Made by a program: the position numbers and the translations under genes
Assembly (NCBI RefSeq): GCF_000226875.1
Contig: NZ_JH164926.1
Span: 1,527,405-1,591,404, forward strand
DNA from: Neisseria shayeganii 871
GTDB lineage: Bacteria; Pseudomonadota; Gammaproteobacteria; Burkholderiales; Neisseriaceae
Direction of reading: 5' to 3'
DNA length: 64,000 nucleotides
Shown: positions 56,812 to 64,000 of the stretch, in pieces
Numbering within the stretch: the first letter of the stretch is position 1
Layout: the number at the start of each line of letters is the position of its first letter
Notes under the pieces: generated by a model
Database searches by the model: none
What the model was told of the DNA's origin: nothing
What the model saw: the letters and a program-made list of their open reading frames with translations, nothing else

Positions 56812-57966
56812 ATGCATTTCGACACCGAAGTCATCCACAGCAGCTACCACCCCGAAGAACACAACCGCGCCATCATGCCGCCGGTGTACCAAAACAGCAT
56901 GTTCGCCCTCAAACACATCGGCGAAGACGTGCCCTACCGCTATTCCCGCATGAGCAATCCCACCCGCAAAGTGCTGGAAGACACCGTGGCCGAGCTGGAG
57001 CAGGGCTGCGCCGGCTTTGCCTACAGCAGCGGCATGGCCGGCATCGACGCCGTCTTCCGCACCGTGCTGCGCCCCGGCGACACCGTGGTGGCCGTGGCCG
57101 ACATTTACGGCGGCGCCTACGACCTGCTGACCGAAGTGTATGCCGCCTGGGGCGTGAACGTGATTTTTGCCGACCTCACCCAAGCGGACAATCTGGACGC
57201 CCTGCTGGCCGAACACCGCGTGAAACTGGTGTGGCTGGAAAGCCCCAGCAATCCGCTGTTGCGCCTGGTGGACATCGCCCTGTTGGCACAAAAAGCCAAG
57301 GCCGCCGGCGCACTGGTGGGCATGGACAACACCTTCGCCACCCCCTATCTGCAAAACCCGCTGGCATTGGGCTGCGACTTCGTGTTCCACTCCGCCACCA
57401 AATACCTGTGCGGGCACTCCGACGTGCTGATGGGCATCGTGGTGGCCAAAGACCCCGACTGGGCCAAACGCCTGAAAACCCTCACCGCCCACACCGGCGC
57501 CGTGGCCGGGCCGATGGACTGCTCCTTGGTGTTGCGCGGCATCAAAACCCTGTCCGTGCGCATGAAGCAACACTTGGCCAACGCCGCCGAAATCGCCCGC
57601 CGTCTCAGCAGTCACCCGGCGGTGGAAACCGTGTTCTATCCCGGCCTGCCGCAACACGAGCACCACGAGCTGGCTAAACGGCAGATGCGCGGTTTCGGCG
57701 GCGTGGTGTCGGTTTATCTGCGCCAAAACAGCCGCCAAGCCGCCGACACCGTGATCCGCCGCCTGCAACTGCTGCAGATGGCCGCCAGCCTCGGCGGCGT
57801 GGAAAGCCTGGTCAACCACTCGCCCAGCCAGTCGCACAGCGGCATGAGCGCCGAATTGAAACAACAGCTCGGCATCCGCGAAGGCATGTTGCGCTTCTCT
57901 ATCGGCATCGAAGACGTGGAAGACATTTGGGCCGACCTCGACCAAGCCCTCAATGCCTTGCTGTAA
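56812..57966 (+). CDS. Trans-sulfuration PLP enzyme (cystathionine beta-lyase/gamma-synthase family)
   Basis: The 384-residue protein belongs to the Cys/Met metabolism PLP family. Motifs are YRYSRMSNPTRKVLED (43-58), the PLP ring-stacking Tyr in DIYGGAYDLL, the PLP-N1 Asp172 in GMDNTFATPYLQNPL, the Schiff-base Lys197 in FHSATKYLCGHSDV and SLGGVESLVNHSPSQSHS. Substrate choice among cystathionine beta-lyase, gamma-lyase and gamma-synthase cannot be settled from the sequence. A DUS ends just before AAGGATT and the ATG. It follows proA by 70 bases on the same strand. Confidence 0.9.
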   Translation: MHFDTEVIHSSYHPEEHNRAIMPPVYQNSMFALKHIGEDVPYRYSRMSNPTRKVLEDTVAELEQGCAGFAYSSGMAGIDAVFRTVLRPGDTVVAVADIYGGAYDLLTEVYAAWGVNVIFADLTQADNLDALLAEHRVKLVWLESPSNPLLRLVDIALLAQKAKAAGALVGMDNTFATPYLQNPLALGCDFVFHSATKYLCGHSDVLMGIVVAKDPDWAKRLKTLTAHTGAVAGPMDCSLVLRGIKTLSVRMKQHLANAAEIARRLSSHPAVETVFYPGLPQHEHHELAKRQMRGFGGVVSVYLRQNSRQAADTVIRRLQLLQMAASLGGVESLVNHSPSQSHSGMSAELKQQLGIREGMLRFSIGIEDVEDIWADLDQALNALL

Positions 57967-57992
57967 GCCACTTATAATGTGTCGAAAAAGAC

Positions 57993-58024
57993 TTTCAGGT
58001 AGCCCGATTGAGGCTACCTGAAAA
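57993..58024. terminator. Inverted DUS pair after the PLP enzyme gene
   Basis: TTTCAGGTAGCCC and its partner AGGCTACCTGAAA, in tail-to-tail order five bases apart, give a hairpin 27 bases beyond the stop codon. Confidence 0.75.
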
Positions 58025-58080
58025 CTGTTTTCTCCATCGCCCAAACGTCTGTTCCGCCTGTTTCAGCCAAGCCCTCCCGC

Positions 58081-59454
58081 ATGAACCTCACGCCCCGCTA
58101 TCCGAAACTGCTGTACGCCTTCAGCCAACTGCCGCTGCCGGTGGCCGTTGTCGATTTAGAGTCCACCGGCGGCCATTTCTACGAAGACCGCGTGACCGAA
58201 GTGGCCGTGCTGCACTTTTACCGCGGCGAAATCCGCACCTTCAACACCCTGATCCATCCGCAGCAAACCATCTCCCCGTTTATCGAACGGCTCACCGGCA
58301 TCCGCAACGACATGGTGGCCGCCGCCCCGCGCTTTGCCGACATTGCCGCCGAACTGCTGCCCCTGCTGCGCGGCAGCCTGCTGGTGGCGCACAACAGCCG
58401 CTTCGACTACACCTTTCTGCGCCACGAATTCGCCCGCGCCGGCCACCCCTTCGCCGCCCCCACCCTGTGCACGGTTCAGCTTTCCCGCCAGCTGTATCCG
58501 CGACACCACAAACACAACCTGGAAACCATCATCGAGCGGCACGGCATCCGCGCTCCGCAGCGGCACCGCGCCTTGGCCGACGTGTTGGCGCTGTGCGACT
58601 TCCTCGAACTGAGCCTGCAGGAAACCGATGCCGCCCACTGGCAGCAAACCGTCCACAAACTGCTGCGCCCCGGCCTGCTGCCGGATTGGCTGCCCGCCCA
58701 CCTGAGCCAACAAATCCACGCCCTGCCCGACAGCCACGGCATCAGCATCTGGCACCATCCCGGACATCAACAACCACAGCTGTTGGTGCACGAACAGGCC
58801 TTTCAGGAAATCCACGCCCTGCTCCGCCAAGCCGGCGCCGCCGACCGCTGGCAGGCAACCCGCCACATCGAGTTTTTACCCAGCCTCGGCCCGCTGCACA
58901 ATATGGCGCAAATGGCCGCCTATCTGCACCGCCACGGCCTCAAACCCGCGAATCACCACTCCGTCGCCCCTTACCGCAGCATAAACTGGCAGCTGCACCA
59001 AGGCTACCTGAAAGCCAAAATCAGCCCCTTAGCAGACGGTTTTTACCCACAAGCACCTACCGGCCTGTTTCTGCATCCCAAAGGCGCCAAGCGCGCCCTG
59101 AACGATTGGGCGCAGCAAAACGGGCTGTGTCCGGCCCTGCTCGGCATCCTGCCCGACGGCCACGCCGATGCCTGTCCGCGCCAAACCCTGAAACAATGTG
59201 GCGGCGACTGCGGCCAACGGCATCAAGAAACCGCCGTCCGCCGTTTGGCCGCCGATCTGCCCGTCTGCGATTGGGGCCCGACGCGCAGCGTGCTGCTCAC
59301 CGAGCGCCATCCGTTTTCCAGCCAACAACACACTTTCCGCTGCCGCGGCGGCGCGATTGAATGGGCAGACGGCGCATGGTTTTTCGACAGCCGCATTCCC
59401 AAATGGGTGAAAGAACGCCTGAAAAAACGCGACGGTGTGGTGATTGAGCATTGA
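58081..59454 (+). CDS. DnaQ-like 3'-5' exonuclease fused to degenerate UvrC/Cho-like region
   Basis: The 457-residue protein starts with a DEDDh exonuclease domain: VVDLESTGG (Asp25, Glu27), LLVAHNSRFDYTFLR and RHRALADVLALCD. From about residue 220 it resembles the N-terminal part of UvrC/Cho: ALPDSHGISIWHH, FLPSLGPLHNMAQMAA and CPRQTLKQCGGDCGQRHQET. The GIY-YIG signature is not recognisable; GISIWH replaces GxYxxY and no KS motif follows, so the second nuclease is probably inactive. Fusions of this kind occur in Neisseriaceae and actinobacteria and may act in repair. The start ATG follows GCCCTCCCGC with no clear ribosome site. Confidence 0.85.
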   Translation: MNLTPRYPKLLYAFSQLPLPVAVVDLESTGGHFYEDRVTEVAVLHFYRGEIRTFNTLIHPQQTISPFIERLTGIRNDMVAAAPRFADIAAELLPLLRGSLLVAHNSRFDYTFLRHEFARAGHPFAAPTLCTVQLSRQLYPRHHKHNLETIIERHGIRAPQRHRALADVLALCDFLELSLQETDAAHWQQTVHKLLRPGLLPDWLPAHLSQQIHALPDSHGISIWHHPGHQQPQLLVHEQAFQEIHALLRQAGAADRWQATRHIEFLPSLGPLHNMAQMAAYLHRHGLKPANHHSVAPYRSINWQLHQGYLKAKISPLADGFYPQAPTGLFLHPKGAKRALNDWAQQNGLCPALLGILPDGHADACPRQTLKQCGGDCGQRHQETAVRRLAADLPVCDWGPTRSVLLTERHPFSSQQHTFRCRGGAIEWADGAWFFDSRIPKWVKERLKKRDGVVIEH

Positions 59455-59545
59455 AAGCAAGCATCCCTGCTGCTCTTTTCATCTCCGCCTGCCCGATTGG
59501 ATTCGGCAGCCAGACTGCCGACACAGTAATCAAAACGGCAACAAC

Positions 59546-59578
59546 AAAAAAGGACTCCGTTTTAACGAAGTCCTTTTG
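59546..59578 (-). terminator. Terminator of rplU-rpmA
   Basis: AAAAAAGGACTCCGTT and AACGAAGTCCTTTT form a stem with small loop. On the minus strand it ends in TTTTTTG, 26 bases beyond the rpmA stop codon. An opposite-strand effect on the exonuclease gene is possible. Confidence 0.85.
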
Positions 59579-59603
59579 AATCCATTGAGCAGCTTACAGC
59601 CGA

Positions 59604-59876
59604 TTACTCATCCGCGCCGGTGTAAGGGCGTACGCTCACGGTTTTGCGGTTTAGGCGGCCTTTTACGGCGAATTCCACATAACCGTCCACTTTGGCAAAC
59701 AGGGTGTGGTCTTTGCCCATGCCCACGTTTTCGCCGGCATGGAATTTGGTGCCGCGCTGACGCACGATAATGGAACCCGCAGGAATCAACTCGCTGCCGA
59801 AGGCTTTCACGCCCAGTCGTTTGGCTTCTGAATCGCGGCCGTTTTTAGAGCTACCGCCGGCTTTTTTGGTTGCCAT
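59604..59876 (-). CDS. rpmA: 50S ribosomal protein L27
   Basis: L27 lies near the peptidyl transferase centre. The 90-residue protein begins MATKKAGGSSKNGRDSEAKR and contains RLGVKAFGSELIPAGSIIVRQRG and KFHAGENVGMGKDHTLFA, all typical. It has the normal length for the family. It follows rplU by 34 bases, in the usual rplU-rpmA operon, from a consensus promoter upstream of rplU. Confidence 0.99.
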   Translation of the reverse strand: MATKKAGGSSKNGRDSEAKRLGVKAFGSELIPAGSIIVRQRGTKFHAGENVGMGKDHTLFAKVDGYVEFAVKGRLNRKTVSVRPYTGADE

Positions 59877-59910
59877 GTTTAATACTCCTAAACTTGTTTA
59901 CTGAATGGGA

Positions 59911-60219
59911 TCAGGCGATGGCCACAATTTCGATTTGGGTGAAATTCTGACGGTGGCCTTGACGCTTTTGGTAGTGTTTGCGGCGGCGCATTTTGAAAAT
60001 GCGGATTTTCTCGCCGCGGCCGTGGGCCACTACTTTGGCGGTAACTTTGGCACCTTCGATAAAGGGCGCACCTACTTTTACAGAATCGCCGTCAGCAATC
60101 ATCAAAACTTCAGTCAGTTCGATTTGGCTGTCGAGTTCGGCAGGTATCTGTTCTACTTTCAATTTTTCGCCAACGGCAACTTTGTATTGTTTGCCGCCGG
60201 TTTTTACGACCGCGTACAT
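59911..60219 (-). CDS. rplU: 50S ribosomal protein L21
   Basis: L21 binds 23S rRNA. The 102-residue protein starts MYAVVKTGGKQYKVAVGEKL, the classical L21 start, and ends with KMRRRKHYQKRQGHRQNFTQIEIVAI. An ATG four codons upstream overlaps the ribosome site GGAG and is not used. A near-perfect sigma-70 promoter lies upstream. Confidence 0.99.
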   Translation of the reverse strand: MYAVVKTGGKQYKVAVGEKLKVEQIPAELDSQIELTEVLMIADGDSVKVGAPFIEGAKVTAKVVAHGRGEKIRIFKMRRRKHYQKRQGHRQNFTQIEIVAIA

Positions 60220-60276
60220 ACTCAACTCCATGAGAATTAGGGTTTACTTCTTCGCACCCCATGTGCGAAACCGCGC

Positions 60277-60305
60277 ATTATAGGCAAAAACCTTTTTTCT
60301 GTCAA
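60277..60305 (-). promoter_or_regulatory. Consensus sigma-70 promoter of rplU-rpmA
   Basis: On the minus strand TTGACA (60300-60305) and TATAAT (60277-60282) are separated by exactly 17 bases, which is the full consensus, about 60 bases before the rplU start. Strong, growth-linked expression is expected. Confidence 0.93.
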
Positions 60306-60377
60306 AACATTTCCCCCGCTGTCTCTGCTACAATACCGCTTATTTTGCCTAAGCCGCCAAGGCTACCTGAAACCGCC

Positions 60378-60767
60378 ATGTCCACTCCCCTGCCTCAAGA
60401 AATCCGCCTGCAACAACAGGGCATCCTGGTCATTCTCCACTATGCCGACGGCGAATACCGCCTGCCGGCAGAGTATCTGCGGGTCTATTCCCCGAGCGCA
60501 GAGGTGCGCGGGCACGGCAGCGGACAGGAAAAACTGCAAACCGGCAAAGCCGGCGTACGCATCATTGCCTTGCAGGCCGCCGGCAACTACGCTTTGAAAA
60601 TCACCTTTTCCGACGGCCACGACAGCGGCCTCTACGACTGGGATTATCTGTATAAATTGGCGCACGAATACGATACAATGTGGGCCGATTATCTTGACCG
60701 TTTGCGGCTGGCAGGCGCCTCGCGGCAAGCCGACCCGGCCTCAACGAAACCGCAATCGCTCCAGTGA
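60378..60767 (+). CDS. DUF971 domain protein
   Basis: The 129-residue protein matches the DUF971 family (also found as the N-terminal domain of gamma-butyrobetaine hydroxylases): ILVILHYADGEYRLPAEYLRVYSPSAEVRGHG (about 16-47; key motif LPAEYLRVYSPSAEV), VRIIALQAAGNYALKITFSDGHDSGLYDWDYLY. Family members are sometimes linked to iron-sulfur cluster handling. The protein lacks the cysteines of a metal site. The start MSTPLPQE follows a DUS closely. The next gene overlaps by four bases (ATGA), and ubiE lies further downstream. Confidence 0.88.
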   Translation: MSTPLPQEIRLQQQGILVILHYADGEYRLPAEYLRVYSPSAEVRGHGSGQEKLQTGKAGVRIIALQAAGNYALKITFSDGHDSGLYDWDYLYKLAHEYDTMWADYLDRLRLAGASRQADPASTKPQSLQ

Positions 60768-61135
60768 TGAACCAACGTATCCGCCCCGTTTATGCCGCCC
60801 TGCTGCTGATGCTCGCCGCTTGCGAACAGGCAGCGCATCATACGGCGGCCCCCGACGCCGCCACACCCGGCGCCGATGCGCCCGGCTTGGTTCAGGCGCG
60901 CCAGCAATTTGTTGCCAGCTGCACCGAAGCCGCCGCCGGCGAAGACAGCGGCACGCCGCCGGAAACCTTTGCCGCAGTCTGCGGCTGTACCTTTGACGAA
61001 ACCGCCGCCCAATACCGCAGCCAAGCCGCTTGGCTTCAAGCTTTGGCCGACTATGACAGCGGCAAAAACGGGGACGAATTGGAAGCCAATATGCGCGCCG
61101 CCGGCAACCGCTGCGCCGAACGCCTGCTGCCATAA
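60764..61135 (+). CDS. Small lipoprotein, CGC family, copy 1
   Basis: The 123-residue protein has a lipoprotein signal (PVYAALLLMLAAC, lipobox LAAC) and a mature domain with VASCTEAAAGE, FAAVCGCTFDETAAQY, AAWLQALADYDSGKNGDELEA and AAGNRCAERLL. The same spacing of cysteines and aromatic residues occurs in the protein encoded at 61220-61579, so the two are paralogues. Function is unknown. The ATG overlaps the stop codon of the DUF971 gene. Confidence 0.85.
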   Translation: MMNQRIRPVYAALLLMLAACEQAAHHTAAPDAATPGADAPGLVQARQQFVASCTEAAAGEDSGTPPETFAAVCGCTFDETAAQYRSQAAWLQALADYDSGKNGDELEANMRAAGNRCAERLLP

Positions 61136-61219
61136 TCCAGCCGTTTTCAGGTAGCCCGAATCAGCCATTGCGCCATGCCTGGCACCCGATATTCCCACAC
61201 TTTCCATCAGGAGATTTCC

Positions 61220-61579
61220 ATGCACTTCAAAACTTTCGCTTCCGCCCTCGCCGTTTCTGCCGCCGTTTTGCTGGCCGGCTGTGATGCCGCCGTCGAAAAA
61301 GTGGCCGAAAACACCGATGACGGCAAAATGCGCGCCGAATTCGTCACCAGCTGCACCGACTCCGCCGTTTCCGCCGCCGGTTCGAATGCCGCCTTCAGCA
61401 AAGAGCAGTTCAGCCAACTGTGCGGCTGCTCATTCGATGAAGCCGCCAAACTGTACCCGGATGCCACCGCCTGGAAAAAGGCCGTCATCAACTACGGCCT
61501 TTCCCAAAACGACCCCGAGCTGGAAAGCAAGCTGACCCAAGCAATGGGTACTTGTGTGCAAAACATGCTGCAAAACTAA
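61220..61579 (+). CDS. Small lipoprotein, CGC family, copy 2
   Basis: The 119-residue protein has a lipoprotein signal (LAVSAAVLLAGC, lipobox LAGC). Its mature domain (FVTSCTDSAVS, FSQLCGCSFDEAAKLYPDATAW, YGLSQNDPELES, MGTCVQNML) repeats the pattern of the preceding gene product. The four conserved cysteines could make two disulfides. AGGAG lies before the ATG. A DUS half (TTTTCAGGTAGCCC) separates the two paralogues. ubiE follows after 27 bases, probably in the same transcript. Confidence 0.85.
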   Translation: MHFKTFASALAVSAAVLLAGCDAAVEKVAENTDDGKMRAEFVTSCTDSAVSAAGSNAAFSKEQFSQLCGCSFDEAAKLYPDATAWKKAVINYGLSQNDPELESKLTQAMGTCVQNMLQN

Positions 61580-61606
61580 ACCAGCCCTGCAAAGAAAGTC
61601 CCTCTT

Positions 61607-62347
61607 ATGAGCCAAGACAAGCAAACCCACTTCGGCTACCAAACCGTTCAGGAAAGCGAAAAAGCCGGCAAAGTGGCCGAAGTTTTCCACTCCGTGGCCA
61701 AAAACTACGACATCATGAACGACGTGATGTCCGGCGGCCTGCACCGGGTGTGGAAACAGTTCACCATCCACACCGCCCGCCTGCCCAAAGGCGGCAAAGT
61801 GTTGGACATCGCCGGCGGCACCGGCGATTTGTCGCGCGGTTGGGCCAAACGGGTGGGCAAAAGCGGCGAGGTATGGCTGACCGACATCAACTCCTCCATG
61901 CTCGGTGTGGGTCGCGACCGCTTGCTCAACGAAGGTTTGGTCTTGCCCGTGGCTGTGTGCGATGCGGAAAAACTGCCCTTCCCCGACCACTATTTCGACT
62001 TGGTTTCCGTGTCTTTCGGCCTGCGCAACATGACGCACAAAGACATCGCCCTGCACGAAATGTACCGCGTGCTCAAGCCGGGCGGCACCCTGCTGGTATT
62101 GGAGTTTTCCAAAGTGGCCAAGCCGCTGGCGCCCGCTTACGACCTCTACTCCTTCAAGCTGCTGCCGCTGATGGGCAAGCTGATTGCCAAAGACGCCGAC
62201 AGCTATCAGTATCTGGCCGAAAGCATCCGCATGCACCCCGACCAAGAAACCCTGAAGCAGATGATGCTGGACGCCGGCTTCGACAGCGTGGACTACCACA
62301 ATATGACCGCCGGCGTAGTGGCCTTGCACAAAGGCGTAAAATACTGA
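61607..62347 (+). CDS. ubiE: Ubiquinone/menaquinone C-methyltransferase
   Basis: UbiE methylates the quinone ring using SAM. The 246-residue protein has VFHSVAKNYDIMNDVMSGGLHRVWK near the start (key motif YDIMNDVMS), the SAM loop LDIAGGTGDLS (about 66-76), VSFGLRNMTHKDIAL and MYRVLKPGGTLLVLEFS. Length is normal and the protein ends GVVALHKGVKY. It is followed by a DUS and then hemE. The preceding gene encodes the lipoprotein, with no functional tie evident. Confidence 0.97.
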   Translation: MSQDKQTHFGYQTVQESEKAGKVAEVFHSVAKNYDIMNDVMSGGLHRVWKQFTIHTARLPKGGKVLDIAGGTGDLSRGWAKRVGKSGEVWLTDINSSMLGVGRDRLLNEGLVLPVAVCDAEKLPFPDHYFDLVSVSFGLRNMTHKDIALHEMYRVLKPGGTLLVLEFSKVAKPLAPAYDLYSFKLLPLMGKLIAKDADSYQYLAESIRMHPDQETLKQMMLDAGFDSVDYHNMTAGVVALHKGVKY

Positions 62348-62560
62348 CACGCCGATGTGCGGCCACCGTTTTCAGGTAGCCCGAACGCTTGCTGAAAACA
62401 AACCGAAACCGCCGGCAATGCTGTTTGCCCGCGGTTTCTTTTTCAAGCCACCGCACCGTATTGCGCTGCGCTCAGGCTACCTGAACACACCGCACGCCAT
62501 CTTGCCGCAATTGCATCGCCTGCCGCCCGTTTGCCCCATCTTGCCACCCCGGAGCCTTCC

Positions 62561-63625
62561 ATGCCGCCCCTGAAAAACGACACCTTTTTGCGCGCCCTCT
62601 TAAAAGAACCGGTCGAATACACCCCCATCTGGATGATGCGCCAAGCCGGCCGTTACCTGCCCGAATACAAAGCCACCCGCGCCCGCGCCGGCAGCTTCTT
62701 GGATTTGTGCAAAAACACCGAGCTGGCCACCGAAGTCACCATCCAACCCTTGGAGCGCTTCGACTTGGATGCCGCCATCCTGTTTTCCGACATCCTCACC
62801 GTGCCCGACGCCATGGGCTTGGGCCTGTATTTTGCCGAAGGCGAAGGCCCCAAATTCGAGCGCGCCCTGCAAAACGAAACCGCCATCCGCGAGCTGGCCG
62901 TACCGGATATGGGCCGGCTGCAATATGTGTTCGACGCCGTTACCGCCATCCGCCGCGCCCTAAACGGCCGCGTACCGCTCATCGGCTTTTCAGGTAGCCC
63001 CTTCACTCTGGCCTGCTACATGATTGAAGGCGGCGGCAGCAAAGAATTCCGCCACGTCAAAAGCATGATGTATGCCCGCCCCGACCTGCTGCACCGCATT
63101 CTCGACATCAACGCCCAAGCGGTTACCGGCTACCTGAACGCCCAAATCGAAGCCGGCGCCCAAGCGGTCCAGATTTTCGACACCTGGGGCGGCGTATTAA
63201 GCGATGCAGCCTTCCAAACCTTCAGCCTGCGCTATATGCAGCAAATCATCGGCGGTTTGAAACGCGAACACGAAGGCCGCAGAGTGCCCGTGATCGTGTT
63301 CACCAAAGGCGGCGGGCAATGGCTGGAAGCCATGGCTACCTGCGGCGCCGACGCCCTGGGCTTGGACTGGACCTGTAACATCGGCCAAGCCCGCGCCCGC
63401 GTAGGCAAACACGTGGCCCTGCAAGGTAATTTCGACCCCTTCGCCCTCTTCGGCACGCCCGAAGCCATCCGCCAAGAAGCCGCCCGCATCCTGGCCGACT
63501 ACGGCAACGGCAGCGGCCACGTCTTCAATCTGGGCCACGGCATCAACCAACATACCGATCCGGAACACGCCAAAATCTTGGTGGATGCCGTCCACGAGCT
63601 GTCCCGCCCTTATCACTCGACTTGA
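62561..63625 (+). CDS. hemE: Uroporphyrinogen decarboxylase
   Basis: HemE converts uroporphyrinogen III to coproporphyrinogen III in haem synthesis. The 354-residue protein has the N-terminal signature PIWMMRQAGRYLPEY, ILFSDILTVPDAMGLGLYF with the catalytic Asp, IGFSGSPFTLACYMIEGGGS and FNLGHGINQHTDPEH near the end. The start MPPLKNDTF has GGAG before it. A DUS (TTTTCAGGTAGCCCC) is embedded in the codons for GFSGSP, a conserved motif, so the coding sequence itself supplies an uptake signal. It pairs in function with the haem uptake locus, although the two are far apart. Confidence 0.98.
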   Translation: MPPLKNDTFLRALLKEPVEYTPIWMMRQAGRYLPEYKATRARAGSFLDLCKNTELATEVTIQPLERFDLDAAILFSDILTVPDAMGLGLYFAEGEGPKFERALQNETAIRELAVPDMGRLQYVFDAVTAIRRALNGRVPLIGFSGSPFTLACYMIEGGGSKEFRHVKSMMYARPDLLHRILDINAQAVTGYLNAQIEAGAQAVQIFDTWGGVLSDAAFQTFSLRYMQQIIGGLKREHEGRRVPVIVFTKGGGQWLEAMATCGADALGLDWTCNIGQARARVGKHVALQGNFDPFALFGTPEAIRQEAARILADYGNGSGHVFNLGHGINQHTDPEHAKILVDAVHELSRPYHST

Positions 63626-64000
63626 GAAACAGCTGAAGATTTTCTTTATATGCTTGATGGCGGCGTACTCAGTCAAAACTCCCTGCCTGCGGCGCCGCCC
63701 CAAATGCCCATTATTCCCCGTTTTCGGTATGCTAAAACGCAGCAACCGGTGCAACCGGTTGATAGCGAAATCTTTCCCGATACTTCTTAACGCCAAAGCA
63801 ACACTACAATACATATCCGAGCCCGAAAGCACCGTTGATGCCAGCGCATAGGTCTTGCCCTCGGGTTAGCCAACATGGCTGTTCGATTAATTTCTAGTTA
63901 ATAGAAACGCCGCTCGATCAATTGCCAACCGATCAGCTCGCCAAGCTTTAGCAGTGGCAAGCGGTGTATGTGCTTGCTCAGCATCATTTGTATTGTTTCA
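63626..64000. other. Intergenic stretch at the right edge without recognised gene
   Basis: About 375 bases after hemE. A small inverted repeat (GCAACCGGTGCAACCGGTTG) lies near 63740. A plus-strand open frame (63585-63851) overlaps the hemE end and has no ribosome site or recognisable product. The last six bases read GTTTCA; that equals the first six of the CRISPR repeat but is too short to mean anything. Confidence 0.5.

Noticed and set aside
63995..64000. GTTTCA at the right edge as the start of another CRISPR repeat
   Set aside because: Six bases only; expected by chance many times in a window of this size.

Overview
The window comes from a Neisseriaceae bacterium, most probably Eikenella. 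The main clue is the repeat AGGCTACCTGAA and its complement, the DNA uptake sequence (DUS) dialect described for Eikenella corrodens, which occurs throughout, often as inverted pairs that form intergenic terminators. Gene content fits: paired bacterioferritins, an Orn/Lys/Arg decarboxylase, Neisseria-type IS remnants and high-GC coding DNA. Species cannot be fixed from the sequence alone. An intact catalase gene is notable because E. corrodens is usually described as catalase-negative.

Layout. 0-9.3 kb: hisH-hisA, a small membrane protein, azlC-azlD, bfrA-bfrB with a Fur-like site, a DUF445 membrane protein and an amino acid decarboxylase. 9.9-11.6 kb: a CRISPR array of 26 repeats and 25 spacers with no cas genes in the window. 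11.9-20.3 kb: der, an exported protein, uvrA, a strikingly AT-rich HNH-domain gene, dgt, tRNA-Arg and tRNA-Glu. 20.4-25.3 kb: IS debris, mfd (carrying in-frame palindromic repeats and many Neisseria-dialect DUS) and an IS1016-like element. 25.4-34.9 kb: a kinase-like protein, bcp-ogt, a WrbA-like flavoprotein, rpiA, a PAP2/squalene-phytoene-synthase fusion, a cardiolipin synthase and katA. 35.3-41.8 kb: a haem uptake locus (TonB receptor, secreted alpha/beta hydrolase-PDZ protein, hmuT-hmuU-hmuV). 42-64 kb: lrgA-lrgB, metF, rng, cysE, lldR-lctP with its operator, several lipoproteins, a YpfJ-like peptidase, hslR, a hemerythrin, proA, a trans-sulfuration enzyme, a DnaQ/UvrC-like nuclease, rplU-rpmA, paired lipoproteins, ubiE and hemE.

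The most unusual material is repetitive. Thirteen intact or decayed copies of a short non-coding element with TGAGACC...GGTCTCA ends lie between genes. Complete copies come in three sizes explained by two optional internal blocks. Their ends match the end of an IS5/IS1106-like transposase remnant in the window, so they look like MITEs. In at least five copies, removing the element and one copy of a 3-bp flanking direct repeat restores a perfect DUS, which suggests that the element inserts at DUS.

Other leads are a CRISPR spacer that contains a DUS-like core, a solitary CRISPR-repeat-like sequence 16 kb away, patches of meningococcal-type DUS in mfd, uvrA and upstream of rpiA that suggest inter-genus recombination, and a perfect 18-bp inverted repeat in the rng leader. 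All functional statements rest on sequence reading only; no database search was possible.
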